From Flavobacterium sp. UGB4466 (GTDB lineage: Bacteria > Bacteroidota > Bacteroidia > Flavobacteriales > Flavobacteriaceae), in contig NZ_CAGKLC010000007.1 in assembly GCF_903469665.1 (NCBI RefSeq), positions 30,309-94,308 of the forward strand: a stretch of DNA of 64,000 nt, read 5' to 3'. The translations under genes and the position numbers were made by a program. The notes beneath the pieces were generated by a model. It was not told the DNA's origin, did not search any database, and saw only the letters and a program-made list of their open reading frames with translations. This document shows positions 34,549-44,177 of this stretch, piece by piece. Positions within the stretch are counted from its first letter, which is position 1; every line of letters begins with the position of its first letter.

Positions 34549-37455
34549 TCAGGAACCCAGCAGGTATTCGAGATTAGCTTCAATTTCGTCGCTGATATGA
34601 CTTTCTTCCAAAAGCGAATCCGAGAGCAGTTTTTTGTTTTCCTGTAACTTGATGATTTTTTCTTCGACTGTGTTTTTTGAAATGAAACGAACTACGTTTA
34701 CTTTGTTCAATTGTCCGATACGATGTGCTCTTCCCACTCCTTGTTTCTCTGCAAAAGGATTCCACCAGGGATCAAGGAATAAGACATACGAAGCCTTGGT
34801 AATGTTGAGACCAACGCCACCCGCCTTAAGGGAAATGAAGAATAACAAAGGGGTTTCTTTTTCCTGAAATCGTTTTACCTGCTGTTCTCTTTTTGGTGAC
34901 GGAGTTTCGCCGGTAATCTCACAATATTCTATTTTGTTTTCTTTACACCAATCCGTATAAAAATTCAAATTGGTCACAAAGGAGCTAAAGATGATGATTT
35001 TTTGTTTTCCCTTGACTAAGTTTTTCAGGTAATTCGTAACGGCAATGTATTTTCCGGAATCTACTTCAGAATCCTGATCAACCATTTTGGGATGATTGCT
35101 CAGCTGTCTCAGCTTCATTAAAGTGTTGATAATGCTAATTTTATCAGGACCTGACCCATCCGTTTTCAGTAAAAAGTTACGTGCTTTTGATTTCTCTTTT
35201 TCGTATAGTTTTTCCTGTTCAGTATCCATATTGCAGTAATAAACCTGCTCTGTCAATTCAGGTAAATCTTTTAAAACCTGTTCTTTAGTTCTTCTTAAAA
35301 TATAGGGCTGGATCAGGTTTTTTAATTCATTTAAAACTTCTTCGTTCTGTTTTTTCTCAATAGGATTTTTGAAATTTTCCATGAAAAAAGCATAACTGCC
35401 CAAGATATCCGGATTTATAAACTGCATCTGCGACCATAAATCGTCAAGTGAATTTTCAATAGGTGTACCACTCAATGCAATTTTATGCCCCGTGCTGATT
35501 TTATTGATGGCTTTGAAAATCTTAGAATCTTTGTTTTTAATGTATTGACTTTCATCTAGAATCAAATAACGGAAATCATATTTTTCTAAAATGGAAATAT
35601 CCCGATGAACAATGCTGTAACTCGTAAAAATTAAATCGGTCGAATCTAATCTACTTGCCAGTAATTTTCGGTCATTGCCCACGTATTGCATTTTTGAAAA
35701 ATGAGGTGTAAACTTTCCTGCTTCATTGTACCAGTTAAAAACCAAAGAAGAAGGGAGAACGATCAAGGCCTTCAGTGGTTCTCTTTCGATAGTCGTATCG
35801 TTTGAGAATAAATCAAAATTGGTCGTTTTGGTCGTAAAGCCCAGTTGTTCCTGTACCGCAACTAAAACTGCTAAAGTCTGCAGCGTTTTTCCAAGTCCCA
35901 TATCATCGGCCAAACACGCGCCAAGATTGGCATTAAAGTGACCCAAAAGCCATTTTACACCATCAATCTGATACGGTCTCAAGGTTGCTTTTAATAAATC
36001 GGAAGCTGTAAATTCAGCTTTATGAATTTGATCCGGATCATTGGCGATTTCTGAAATTCCGTCTAAAGCAGTAAAATTACTTTTACGCAACAAAACAGTT
36101 CCGTTTTCTGTCTTTGCCAATTTTGCCAGAGAACCGTATTTACTAAACCATTCCAGCGGAATCAAAAAGTAATTTCCGTCAGGCAACATAAAGAGTCTTT
36201 CTTTGCTTTTTATGTTTGGAATGATTTCGCTGAAATTGATTTTATAAGGACCAATTGTGATGATTATTTTAATGTCGAACCAATCGGCTTTTGTTTCTTT
36301 TGCAATTGAAATGGTGTTGCTTTCGGTGATGATTTCTTTGCTTTCGAGTTTGAGATTCTGAATGGTAAAACCCAGACTTTCGAGTGGTTCTTTATGGTCA
36401 ATAATGAATTGAATATTGACATACGGATCAGAAGTCTCAACATCTGAACTCAATCCAAACAATTCATTTTTGATTTTTGTTAAACCCAGACGGAGTAATT
36501 TGTCTGTATAGGAAATCTCATTAGCGCTTCGTTTAAACTGAATAATTTTAGGTTCGTTTGCAACACTAAAATCAACAAAAGAGTGCGTTTTTTTAGTTTT
36601 ACCCGCATCAAACGAATAGCCGTTATAGTCAAAAAAAAGGTTGAGGTAATAACAGTTTTTAAAGAAATCAAAAACAGGCTGAATCGTGCAGGAAATAATG
36701 GTGTCACGAAGCTCAATTTCAAAGCCGGTAGATTCGATGTCGATTTTTTTGGCTATTTCCGGAATGAAATTCTTGAAGTAATTGTCAACTAGTTTTGACG
36801 GTATTTCGATTGATTTCTTCTTTAAAAAAGGCAGCAGTTTTTTAGAATTAAGTTCTTTTAATTGCCCAAGTTTTTTGTCGATGATCAACCAGCTTGGTTC
36901 GTCCAAAAGAATATCCACACTTTTATCCATTGGTAAAAATGTGGTTTCGCCTTCTTTTAAAGATAAAGTATAAGTAATGCCTTCGGCGTGTTTGTCAAAT
37001 TGAATCTGAGGTTCAAATTCTAACGGATTTGTATCGACTCTCCAACGATAAAAATCCTTTTCCGCACTCATATTAGCAGAGAATGGAAATTGTTCTTTTA
37101 CAATTAGATTGTAAAAGGATTCTAAGTTAAATTTTAAATGCTGACGAATGGCAAATTCAATTTTGGAGTCTTTTTGTAAATCGGCAATTGTTTTAGCCGA
37201 TTTGATTTTGGTGCTGAATTTCTTGAAAATAAAATCAGGTTTTAAAGCGTCGCAAGCCGTCAGTATTTTTTTTGTATTGGAATCTAAATTTTGAAAAAGA
37301 ACTCCAAAACTTTCAAGTACATCTGTACTCGCTTTTTTGTCCAGATATTTGATATCATCGGTATTCTCAATGATATAAGCTGTTGGGATATATGTATTCA
37401 GGTTTTTTTCAAAACTGATGTCAAAGCAGAACTGAAATGATTTTGTAGGTTCCAA
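34549..37455 (-). CDS. SNF2 family helicase-like ATPase
   Basis: 968 residues. The C-terminal 480 form the SNF2 motor: ADDMGLGKTLQTLAV (motif I, about 525), DESQ box in LILDESQYIKN (a common variant of DEAH), SGTPIENSLDDLWSQ, and the helicase C part with GVGLNITKA and GRAHRIGQ. The N-terminal 450 residues are a long beta-rich region without a motif I recognise (no SWIM zinc site seen). The start is TTG at 37455, with a stop codon two codons upstream in frame and no internal Met before residue about 125. Its role is probably chromatin or RNA polymerase remodelling, as for RapA-like proteins, but this is open. Confidence 0.92.
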   Translation of the reverse strand: MEPTKSFQFCFDISFEKNLNTYIPTAYIIENTDDIKYLDKKASTDVLESFGVLFQNLDSNTKKILTACDALKPDFIFKKFSTKIKSAKTIADLQKDSKIEFAIRQHLKFNLESFYNLIVKEQFPFSANMSAEKDFYRWRVDTNPLEFEPQIQFDKHAEGITYTLSLKEGETTFLPMDKSVDILLDEPSWLIIDKKLGQLKELNSKKLLPFLKKKSIEIPSKLVDNYFKNFIPEIAKKIDIESTGFEIELRDTIISCTIQPVFDFFKNCYYLNLFFDYNGYSFDAGKTKKTHSFVDFSVANEPKIIQFKRSANEISYTDKLLRLGLTKIKNELFGLSSDVETSDPYVNIQFIIDHKEPLESLGFTIQNLKLESKEIITESNTISIAKETKADWFDIKIIITIGPYKINFSEIIPNIKSKERLFMLPDGNYFLIPLEWFSKYGSLAKLAKTENGTVLLRKSNFTALDGISEIANDPDQIHKAEFTASDLLKATLRPYQIDGVKWLLGHFNANLGACLADDMGLGKTLQTLAVLVAVQEQLGFTTKTTNFDLFSNDTTIEREPLKALIVLPSSLVFNWYNEAGKFTPHFSKMQYVGNDRKLLASRLDSTDLIFTSYSIVHRDISILEKYDFRYLILDESQYIKNKDSKIFKAINKISTGHKIALSGTPIENSLDDLWSQMQFINPDILGSYAFFMENFKNPIEKKQNEEVLNELKNLIQPYILRRTKEQVLKDLPELTEQVYYCNMDTEQEKLYEKEKSKARNFLLKTDGSGPDKISIINTLMKLRQLSNHPKMVDQDSEVDSGKYIAVTNYLKNLVKGKQKIIIFSSFVTNLNFYTDWCKENKIEYCEITGETPSPKREQQVKRFQEKETPLLFFISLKAGGVGLNITKASYVLFLDPWWNPFAEKQGVGRAHRIGQLNKVNVVRFISKNTVEEKIIKLQENKKLLSDSLLEESHISDEIEANLEYLLGS

Positions 37456-37503
37456 GATTTAGGGATTTGGTTGGCTTATAATTTAGAGATTGGGCAAAAA
37501 AAT

Positions 37504-37541
37504 AAAGAGTTTTCAAAATATCAATAATTTGAAAACTCTTT
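37504..37541 (-). terminator. Terminator of the methyltransferase gene
   Basis: AAAGAGTTTTCAAA and TTTGAAAACTCTTT (14-bp perfect stem) followed on the minus strand by a T-run. Confidence 0.85.
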
Positions 37542-37576
37542 TTAAATGAACTTGTATCACTTATAGGGTGAAAGAA

Positions 37577-38350
37577 TTAGTTTTCCTGTTTGAAGCAAAG
37601 CGGAATGATTTCGCCTTTTGCCAGACAATATTTTTCTACCAGTTCCGGAGAAATTTTATGAGTATAGTCTTCTTCGATAACGATAAAACCGATGCTTCTT
37701 AACTTGTCAAAATAATCACGGCCATAAATACGTACGTGGTCGTACTGACCAAATATTCTGGCACGTTCTTTTTGATCGGTGATGGTATCGTCAGCAAAAG
37801 TAACCGCTCTTGATAAGTCCTGCGGGATTTGAAGAATTGCCATTCCACCTGGTTTTAAAACGCGAAATAACTCCTGCATGGCCTTAGTGTCGTCCGGAAT
37901 ATGTTCTAAAACGTGGTTGCATAAAATAACATCGTATTCATTGTCTTTAAAAGGCAAATTACAAATGTCTGCTTTTACATCTGCCAAAGGCGAGAACAAA
38001 TCGGTTGTCGTGTAATCCAGATTTTTCTGTTTGCGGAATCTTTTGTAAAAAGCCTGTTCCGGAGCAAAATGCAATACTTTTTTAGGTGCTGTAAAAAAAT
38101 CAGTCTGATCATTTAAATACAGCCACAGCAAACGATGCCTCTCTAACGAAAGTGTACTTGGCGAAAGCACATTGTTACGTTGTTTCCCGTATCCATAAGG
38201 TAAAAAACTTCTAAAACTTTTCCCGTCAATCGGATCAGTATATTTGCTTCCTCTTAATGATAAAGCTAAAACAGGACGTGCCACATAACTTAAACGAATT
38301 AATATTGGACGGGGTATTGTATTAAGTACTAATTTAAAAAGTTTCTTCAC
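37577..38350 (-). CDS. Class I SAM-dependent methyltransferase
   Basis: 257 residues from a GTG. The Rossmann core has the SAM loop VLHFAPEQAF (a degenerate motif I), acidic DYTTTDLFSPLADVKADI, motif IV in YDVILCNHVLEHIPDD (about 155) and LKPGGMAILQIP. It belongs to the Methyltransf_11 group; the substrate is not evident. The N-terminal basic region (LVLNTIPRPILIRLSYVARPVLALSLRG) may touch membrane or lipid. Monocistronic, with a terminator after it. Confidence 0.88.
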   Translation of the reverse strand: MKKLFKLVLNTIPRPILIRLSYVARPVLALSLRGSKYTDPIDGKSFRSFLPYGYGKQRNNVLSPSTLSLERHRLLWLYLNDQTDFFTAPKKVLHFAPEQAFYKRFRKQKNLDYTTTDLFSPLADVKADICNLPFKDNEYDVILCNHVLEHIPDDTKAMQELFRVLKPGGMAILQIPQDLSRAVTFADDTITDQKERARIFGQYDHVRIYGRDYFDKLRSIGFIVIEEDYTHKISPELVEKYCLAKGEIIPLCFKQEN

Positions 38351-38363
38351 GGTAAATGTATTT

Positions 38364-38395
38364 GAACACGAATTTCACTAATTAACACGGATTAA
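38364..38395. repeat. Left inverted repeat flanking the GxxExxY remnant
   Basis: Begins GAACACGAATTTCACTAATT and continues as AACACGGATTAA. About 26 of 32 positions match the reverse complement of the sequence at 38832-38866 on the other side of the broken gene. Confidence 0.65.
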
Positions 38396-38429
38396 TGTTG
38401 TGGTGAAATTTCACGAACCTTGATTTGGG

Positions 38430-38805
38430 TTAAAGTATTATTCTTTTATATTTAAGGCTGTCTTCTCCAAAATTAACTAGTAGACCCAGTTTGTTTTGTG
38501 ATGCGGCCAGGTAATTTAATGTTTGTTTTATTTCACTTGTTGTTAGAGCAGTAATTGCTTTTAGTTCTAGAATAATTTCGTCAAAAATAACAAAGTCTGC
38601 AAAATAGTAACTTGGCAATATAATATCTTTATAAACGATAATATCTTAATTCCCGTTTGTACGGGATATTGTTTTTTTGAAATTCATATTCTAAAGCATC
38701 ACCATAAACCTTTTCACTATGTCCCTTTCCTAAAATTTTATGGACTTCCATACAGATTCCTATAATTTTATAAGACTCTTCTTTTAAATACAGCTCATTC
38801 ATCAT
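38430..38805 (-). pseudogene. GxxExxY family protein, frameshifted
   Basis: The N-terminal part (ATG at 38805) reads MMNELYLKEESYKI, then ICMEVHKILGKGHSEKVYGDALEYEF, which contains the G-x-x-E-x-x-Y signature, and stops at 38629 after RELRYYRL. The C-terminal part is in the next frame: VYKDIILPSYYFADFVIFDEI, then LELKAITALT and LLVNFGEDSLKYKRIIL, ending at 38430. A single-base shift near 38634-38638 joins the two into one protein of about 124 residues, the family length. The function of GxxExxY proteins is unknown; a nuclease-like fold has been suggested. It lies between inverted repeats. A sequencing error cannot be excluded. Confidence 0.85.
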
Positions 38806-38831
38806 CTTCCTTCAGTGAAATTTTAAGTAAC

Positions 38832-38869
38832 TTATTATTTCGTGCTAATTCGTGAAATCTGTGTTATAA
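38832..38869. repeat. Right inverted repeat flanking the GxxExxY remnant
   Basis: Contains TTTCGTGCTAATTCGTGAAA followed by TCTGTGTTATAA. It pairs with 38364-38395 and overlaps the last codons of map (stop at 38864), so the repeat abuts or entered the 3' end of that gene. Confidence 0.65.
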
Positions 38870-39682
38870 TACCAGCGGCACTTTTCGGAATTCATCTTCC
38901 TCATTGCTTTCGATTCCGAGGGCTTTATAGATGTATTGAAAAGTCGATAAGATTTCTGGTTTACCATCCACTAAAGCAACGTCGTGTTCGAAATGAGCAC
39001 TTGCTTTTCCGTCTGCGGTAGTAATAGTCCAGCCGTCTTTGTGTTGTTTGATGTTTCGGGTTCCAAGATTGATCATAGGCTCGATGGCTACAACCATTCC
39101 TTCCACAAATAGTTTTCCGCGACCGCGTTTTCCGTAGTTTGGCATTTCTGGTTCTTCGTGCATTTTCTGCCCTAATCCGTGTCCTACCAACTCGCGAACC
39201 ACTCCGTATCCGTGAGCTTCTGTATATTTCTGGATCGCATTTCCAACATCTTCCACGCGATTTCCGGCTTTAAATTCTCTGATTCCTACGTAAAGAGATT
39301 CTTTGGTTACTTTCAAAAGTTTTTTAACTTCAGGAGCAACTTCTCCAATTTCGAAACTATAGGCGTGATCACCGTGATACCCATTTTTGAATGCACCACA
39401 ATCTACCGAAATAACGTCACCGTTTTTCAAAGGTGTATTGTTCGGAATTCCGTGTACAACCTGAGAGTTTGGACTCATACAAAGTGAATTCGGGAAATCA
39501 TACAGTCCTAAGAAGCTTGGAACTGCACCGTGATCACGGATAAATTCCTCAGCCAGTTTGTCCAAATATAATGTAGTTACTCCTTCTTTGATTTCAGAAG
39601 CAATCATTCCCAATGTTTTAGATACGATCAAAGCACTTTCGCGCATTAATTCGATTTCTTCACGTGATTTTACAATAATCAT
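38864..39682 (-). CDS. map: Type I methionine aminopeptidase
   Basis: 272 residues. Removes the initiator methionine from nascent proteins. The five metal ligands can be followed: His in VHGIPNNTPL, Asp in SVDCGAFKNGYHGDHAYS (two Asp), His in VGHGLGQKMHEEP, Glu in VAIEPMINLG, and the last Glu in AHFEHDVALV. The length fits an unextended type I enzyme. Promoter box TACTTTTG at 39703-39710. In many genomes it lies in the secY region, but here it stands apart. Confidence 0.97.
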   Translation of the reverse strand: MIIVKSREEIELMRESALIVSKTLGMIASEIKEGVTTLYLDKLAEEFIRDHGAVPSFLGLYDFPNSLCMSPNSQVVHGIPNNTPLKNGDVISVDCGAFKNGYHGDHAYSFEIGEVAPEVKKLLKVTKESLYVGIREFKAGNRVEDVGNAIQKYTEAHGYGVVRELVGHGLGQKMHEEPEMPNYGKRGRGKLFVEGMVVAIEPMINLGTRNIKQHKDGWTITTADGKASAHFEHDVALVDGKPEILSTFQYIYKALGIESNEEDEFRKVPLVL

Positions 39683-39702
39683 AATTTCGGATTTTCAGTT
39701 CG

Positions 39703-39710
39703 CAAAAGTA
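39703..39710 (-). promoter_or_regulatory. Promoter -7 box of map
   Basis: TACTTTTG on the minus strand, 20 bases before the ATG at 39682. It matches TAnnTTTG. Confidence 0.6.
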
Positions 39711-39744
39711 CAAATTTTAATATTATCTTTTTATTTAAAAGTTT

Positions 39745-39876
39745 TTCGCCACGAATTCACGAATTAAAAGGAATGACAGGCGTTTAAAAATAACGAATTA
39801 CTATTTATGCATAAAGTTCGCCAATAGTAATTCGTGAATTACTTCGTCCGTTCGCTATCGCTCGGGTCGTGGCGAA
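39745..39876. repeat. Nested inverted repeat between map and DUF445
   Basis: TTCGCCACGAATTCACGAAT at 39745 pairs with two separated segments, TAATTCGTGAATTA (39828-39841) and TCGTGGCGAA (39867-39876). The interruption contains a GC-rich insertion (TCCGTTCGCTATCGCTCGG). It looks like a palindromic repeat disrupted by a second sequence. Confidence 0.65.
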
Positions 39877-39946
39877 CGGACAATGAAGAGGAATTATTAG
39901 TTCAGAGAAAAAACGTAAATTAGTAATCATTGAAATGAATTAAATT

Positions 39947-41200
39947 ATGGAGACGTCTGTAGATCATGAAAATATAGTAAAGAAGAAAGCCCTGAAGCGG
40001 ATGAAAAATAATGCATTGGGACTCTTAGGTATCGCAGTGCTTTTGTTTGTAGTAGCGGTTTATTTTAAGATTCCGATGCTTCAGGCTTTTAGTGAAGCGG
40101 CGATGGTGGGTGGTATCGCCGACTGGTTTGCAGTGGTGGCCTTATTTCGTCATCCTTTAGGAATTCCGATTTGGCATACGGCCATTATTCCGACTAAGAA
40201 AAATGAAATTGGTGAAAATTTAGGGAGTTTTGTTTCGGAAGAATTTCTGAATCGGGAGAAACTGGAAATAAAACTCGAAGAATTTAATTTTGCTACGAAA
40301 GCAGCTGATTGGCTTTCACAGGAGGAAAATGCCAATAAAATTGCCAGTGTTGTAGCTTTAAATATTATTCCCGGAGTTTTAAAAACGATAAAAGATGAAG
40401 ATGTAAAGCGATTCATTCAGGTTCAGTTCAAAGAAAAACTGGAAGCAATCAACTTTGGAGATTGGGTAGCGCTGGCGTTAGAGCCTTTGCAAAAAGGAAA
40501 TGTGAAAGAGGAGCTGCTGACAAATGTGCTGAATGTGATGAGTACAGAGCTTGCTAATAATAAAGACCTGATTCGGAAAAAAGTGAAAGCATCGACACCA
40601 TTTTTAAGTTTTGGTTTGGCGGATAAAAGCATTACAGAGGGAGTTTTTAATGGGCTTGCTGATTTTTTAAACGAAGCAAAACATCCCGGAAGTGCAATCC
40701 GAATTAAGATAGACGAGTATGTGTATAATTTTCTGGACAAAGTAAAGCATTCAGAGGAGATGCGGGAGAAGATTAATACTGTGATACTGGGTTTTGCCGG
40801 AAAAAAAGAGGTTCAGGATTATGTCAACGGAATTTGGGATGAAATAAAAAGATCGATTTCAGCTGATTTGGAAAAGGGTGAGGAATCGTCAATTAAGAAA
40901 AATATTTCGGGTTTGATTCAGGGGTTCGGAAATGGATTAAAAGAAGATGCTGTTATGATCGATAAGATCAATAATTTCATCAAGAACGATTTGCTTTCGA
41001 TGCTGCTAAACAATAAAAAAGTGATTGGAGATTTGATTTCGTCTACCGTGAAAAGTTGGGACGGGAAGGAGGTTTCAGAAAAATTAGAACTGGAAATAGG
41101 GAAAGATCTTCAGTACATCCGAATCAACGGAACTTTGGTAGGAGGTCTGATTGGACTTGTAATTTATGCCGTCGAGTGGACGTATCATTATTTGGTCTAA
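39947..41200 (+). CDS. DUF445 family membrane protein
   Basis: 417 residues. An N-terminal helix (ALGLLGIAVLLFVVAVYF), the family signature AAMVGGIADWFAVVALFRHPLGIPIWHTAIIP (positions about 48-79, quoted here as its core ADWFAVVALF), then a long helical region with coiled-coil character, and a C-terminal membrane helix (LVGGLIGLVIYAVEW). DUF445 proteins are integral membrane proteins of unknown function. Monocistronic; a repeat-rich spacer follows. Confidence 0.92.
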   Translation: METSVDHENIVKKKALKRMKNNALGLLGIAVLLFVVAVYFKIPMLQAFSEAAMVGGIADWFAVVALFRHPLGIPIWHTAIIPTKKNEIGENLGSFVSEEFLNREKLEIKLEEFNFATKAADWLSQEENANKIASVVALNIIPGVLKTIKDEDVKRFIQVQFKEKLEAINFGDWVALALEPLQKGNVKEELLTNVLNVMSTELANNKDLIRKKVKASTPFLSFGLADKSITEGVFNGLADFLNEAKHPGSAIRIKIDEYVYNFLDKVKHSEEMREKINTVILGFAGKKEVQDYVNGIWDEIKRSISADLEKGEESSIKKNISGLIQGFGNGLKEDAVMIDKINNFIKNDLLSMLLNNKKVIGDLISSTVKSWDGKEVSEKLELEIGKDLQYIRINGTLVGGLIGLVIYAVEWTYHYLV

Positions 41201-41356
41201 TCCATCAGTAAAAAATGATTTAACACACAGAAGGATTATACATTTAAAAAAGTGAAATGTCTATTTTAGGAGTATCAGACCTATTAGTCTAGATAATAGC
41301 CACAGATTAGGGGATTAAAAAGATTATGAAATCTGCAAGATCTGCGTGCAAAAAGA

Positions 41357-41425
41357 TTTAACACATAGAGACATAAATTGAATGCACAAAAAAACGCAAA
41401 AAGAAATATGTCTCTATGTGTTAAA
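41357..41425. repeat. Perfect inverted repeat of the TTAACACATA type
   Basis: TTTAACACATAGAGACATA (41357-41375) and TATGTCTCTATGTGTTAAA (41407-41425) are exact complements across a 31-base centre. A related half site is at about 41220. It sits just downstream of the TolC gene and probably ends that operon. Same family as 25466-25571. Confidence 0.85.
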
Positions 41426-41439
41426 GTAGATTTTAAACT

Positions 41440-42828
41440 TTAATCCGGATTGGCCATGATTTTGAACAATTCTGAATTCGAGATGTAAAATCGGTTGTCG
41501 AGAGCAATTGCGGCTAGTTTTGCGCTAACCAGATTGTTTTCACGTGTATTGATCAGAAATAATGAGCTTTCTCCGAAAGAGAACAATCGTTCTTCTGAGG
41601 TTAACATCGCGGCATTATTTTCTACTAAATTTTTTACCAGTTTCTTTTGTCTGATCAGCGAATTGATTTCTACTTTCTGTGCACTTATTTTGTTGGTCAG
41701 CTGTGTTCGTTCCAAAGCAAGAGCAAATTCATTTTCCTGAAGTTTGTATTTGGCCAGTTTCAGACTTCCACGTTCTTTTCGAAGAAACAAAGGAAAGTAA
41801 AATTCTAAGCCAACTTTGTAATCGTCAAATTTATAATTGTCAATATATCTAGGATCAGATAAATAAGAATACCCAACGTTTATTTTAGGCAGCAGCATGT
41901 TTTGCTTCAGGTCTTTTTCAACCTTGAGTAGGTCTATTTTATTTTGCAGAGCATTCAATTTCGGATGTGTTTCTAAGTTGGTATCGCCTTGCAGTAGATC
42001 GTTTGTTTTCAGCGTTTCCTGTAAAGTTGATTCAAGCGCTGTTTCCGGCACTAACTCGTCTGAAATTTCCAATGGGATGTTATTCTCCAGCCACATATAA
42101 TTCGATAATTCGAGTTTGGCTTTGGTTAATTTTAATTTAGAATCTTCCAGGCTTAAGGCTCTGTTTCTGACAATAATTCCGGCTTCAATACTGTCTATTG
42201 CCGGTTTGTCGCCCTGTTCGATGAGCGATTTGATTCCTTTCAGACGAATTTCAGCATTGTTGTTGTACATTTCATAAAGCTTCATTTCCTCGAAGTTTTT
42301 CTTCCAGTTGAAATAAGCCAGTGATGCATCATACAAAATGCCAACTGCCTGAAGTTTTCTTTCAGCCTGACTTAGTTTGATTTGAATTTTAGCTTTTCGC
42401 ACATCTGCCATTCTTTGGTTGATGAACAATCCTTGTCCAATTGGAACACTGATACCAAAAGAAGTTAATCCCTGATTGGGAGTAGTGTTTTCAGGATTCA
42501 GGTAAACTCCTTCGTTATTGTCGAATCCCGCTTTCAGTTCAATTCCGTACCAGGTTGGGATCTTAAAACTGCTGTTTAGAATCGAATAATATTCTTTGTC
42601 TTTAAATTTTTTCTGACTGAAATCAACTTCAATTTTTGGGTCAAAACCACCACGTGCCATCATCAGATTGGCCTGTGCTTTGCTGACTTCCAAATTGGCA
42701 TTTTTAACCAATGGATGGTATTTTTTTACATACCCCAAAAACTCATTGTAGGTGAGTTCTTTTGAGAAGGGCTGCTGGCCAAAAACAGTACAGCCCAGAA
42801 AAAGAAAAGCGATAAGTATTGGTTTCAT
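41440..42828 (-). CDS. TolC family outer membrane efflux protein
   Basis: 462 residues with a signal peptide (FLFLGCTVFGQQ). Long amphipathic helices alternate with short strands as in TolC: one repeat around VKNANLEVSKAQANLMMARGGFDPKIEVDFSQ and a second around HPKLNALQNKIDLLKVEKDLKQNMLLPKI (about 285-313). Forms the outer-membrane channel for the ABC/HlyD pair. Its ATG overlaps the HlyD stop by one base, so the genes are translationally coupled. Confidence 0.93.
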   Translation of the reverse strand: MKPILIAFLFLGCTVFGQQPFSKELTYNEFLGYVKKYHPLVKNANLEVSKAQANLMMARGGFDPKIEVDFSQKKFKDKEYYSILNSSFKIPTWYGIELKAGFDNNEGVYLNPENTTPNQGLTSFGISVPIGQGLFINQRMADVRKAKIQIKLSQAERKLQAVGILYDASLAYFNWKKNFEEMKLYEMYNNNAEIRLKGIKSLIEQGDKPAIDSIEAGIIVRNRALSLEDSKLKLTKAKLELSNYMWLENNIPLEISDELVPETALESTLQETLKTNDLLQGDTNLETHPKLNALQNKIDLLKVEKDLKQNMLLPKINVGYSYLSDPRYIDNYKFDDYKVGLEFYFPLFLRKERGSLKLAKYKLQENEFALALERTQLTNKISAQKVEINSLIRQKKLVKNLVENNAAMLTSEERLFSFGESSLFLINTRENNLVSAKLAAIALDNRFYISNSELFKIMANPD

Positions 42829-44174
42829 TATTTTTTTTCTTTAGTTACTTTTTGGGTACTTTTATAATAATTAGGAGGGAATCCGTTTAGGGTTCTCCAG
42901 ATTTCGAACCAAATTGGCACGGTGTCTAATAGGGCAATAGTTTGAGCGCCCGATCCAATACTTAGTTGTTTTGGCCATTTCGTCTCATCCGGGTCCGGAG
43001 CAATTAAGATTCTGTATTTACCATTATCACTGATAAAGTTTTCTATTGCTACAACGGTACCTCCAAAAGTTCCGTAAGACATGTCCGGCCATCCTGAAAA
43101 TACGATGGTAGGCCACCCGTCAAACCAAACGCGTACTTTTTCTCCTTTTCGGATCAAAGGGAGGTCAATTGGGCTGATATAGGTTTCTACTGCGATATCA
43201 TAATGAGAAGGCATTATTGTTACAATTGGTGTTCCTTCTTTTATCGTTTCACCTAAACCTGCCTGCAAAGCGCGGTTGATGTAACCGTCTTGTACCGCTC
43301 TGATGTAGTACATACCATTACGCAAGCTGTAATTGGCATATTGATTCTCCAGTTTGCTCACTTGTGCTTCCGTATCAAATTTATTACTCAGCGTGGTAAA
43401 CTGATCACTTCTTGCTTTGGCTACTTTTTCACCGTACTCAGCCGTAATTCTGTTAATCTCTACTCTGGCATTGATGTATTCATTTTTGCTGGTGAGGTAT
43501 TTGTTTTCCTGCGTGATGATTTTAGCATCTACATCCTGCAGTTTCAGACGTTTTTCTTCGACATCCGTAAGTGGTTTCAAACCTTCTTTGTTTAATTGCA
43601 CCGAACGATTGTACTGTGTATTGGCAATTCGCAATTGTGTTTTTACTGCTACAAGATCGATACTGTCACTTTTTATTTTTAAAAGCGATTGTTTGACTTT
43701 ATTTCTGGCTTGTTCCAGTTTTAGTTTTCTCTCGTTTTCGATGGCTTGAATTTGACCGGAAAGCGTGGTTACTTTTTCGCCATAAGATTCTAGGGAATTT
43801 TTCTTTGCATCGACCTGATTTTTGGTGTTTTCAACCAAATTAGGATCCATATAATCTTCCTTGATCTCAGAAATAAACAGAATTGTGTCTCCTTTTTTAA
43901 CAAAGTCACCTTCCTGCACGTACCATTTTTCAATACGTCCTGAAATCACACTCTGAATTGATTGTGGCCTTTGGTTGGGTTTTAAAGTGGTTACTGCTCC
44001 TGAACCCGAAATATTCTGAGTCCACGGCAGTAAAAGTGCAATAATTCCTAGTATGGAAGATGCAATTATAATTCGGTTTAAAATTTTATAATGTGGCCTG
44101 TTGCTTAGGTTTCTTACAGTCTCATAGCGATCAAGCGGCTGTAATTTTGTTTTATTGTCAGAGATATTTAACAT
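42828..44174 (-). CDS. HlyD family periplasmic adaptor
   Basis: 448 residues: one membrane helix (about 35-55, IIIASSILGIIALLLPW), a lipoyl-like beta segment (SVISGRIEKWYVQEGDFVKKGD), a long coiled coil with KLKLEQARNKVKQSLLKIKSD, and the second lipoyl half (IRAVQDGYINRALQAGLGETIKEG). It links the inner-membrane ABC protein to TolC. The ABC stop lies 3 bases upstream, consistent with one operon. Confidence 0.93.
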   Translation of the reverse strand: MLNISDNKTKLQPLDRYETVRNLSNRPHYKILNRIIIASSILGIIALLLPWTQNISGSGAVTTLKPNQRPQSIQSVISGRIEKWYVQEGDFVKKGDTILFISEIKEDYMDPNLVENTKNQVDAKKNSLESYGEKVTTLSGQIQAIENERKLKLEQARNKVKQSLLKIKSDSIDLVAVKTQLRIANTQYNRSVQLNKEGLKPLTDVEEKRLKLQDVDAKIITQENKYLTSKNEYINARVEINRITAEYGEKVAKARSDQFTTLSNKFDTEAQVSKLENQYANYSLRNGMYYIRAVQDGYINRALQAGLGETIKEGTPIVTIMPSHYDIAVETYISPIDLPLIRKGEKVRVWFDGWPTIVFSGWPDMSYGTFGGTVVAIENFISDNGKYRILIAPDPDETKWPKQLSIGSGAQTIALLDTVPIWFEIWRTLNGFPPNYYKSTQKVTKEKK

Positions 44175-44177
44175 GGC

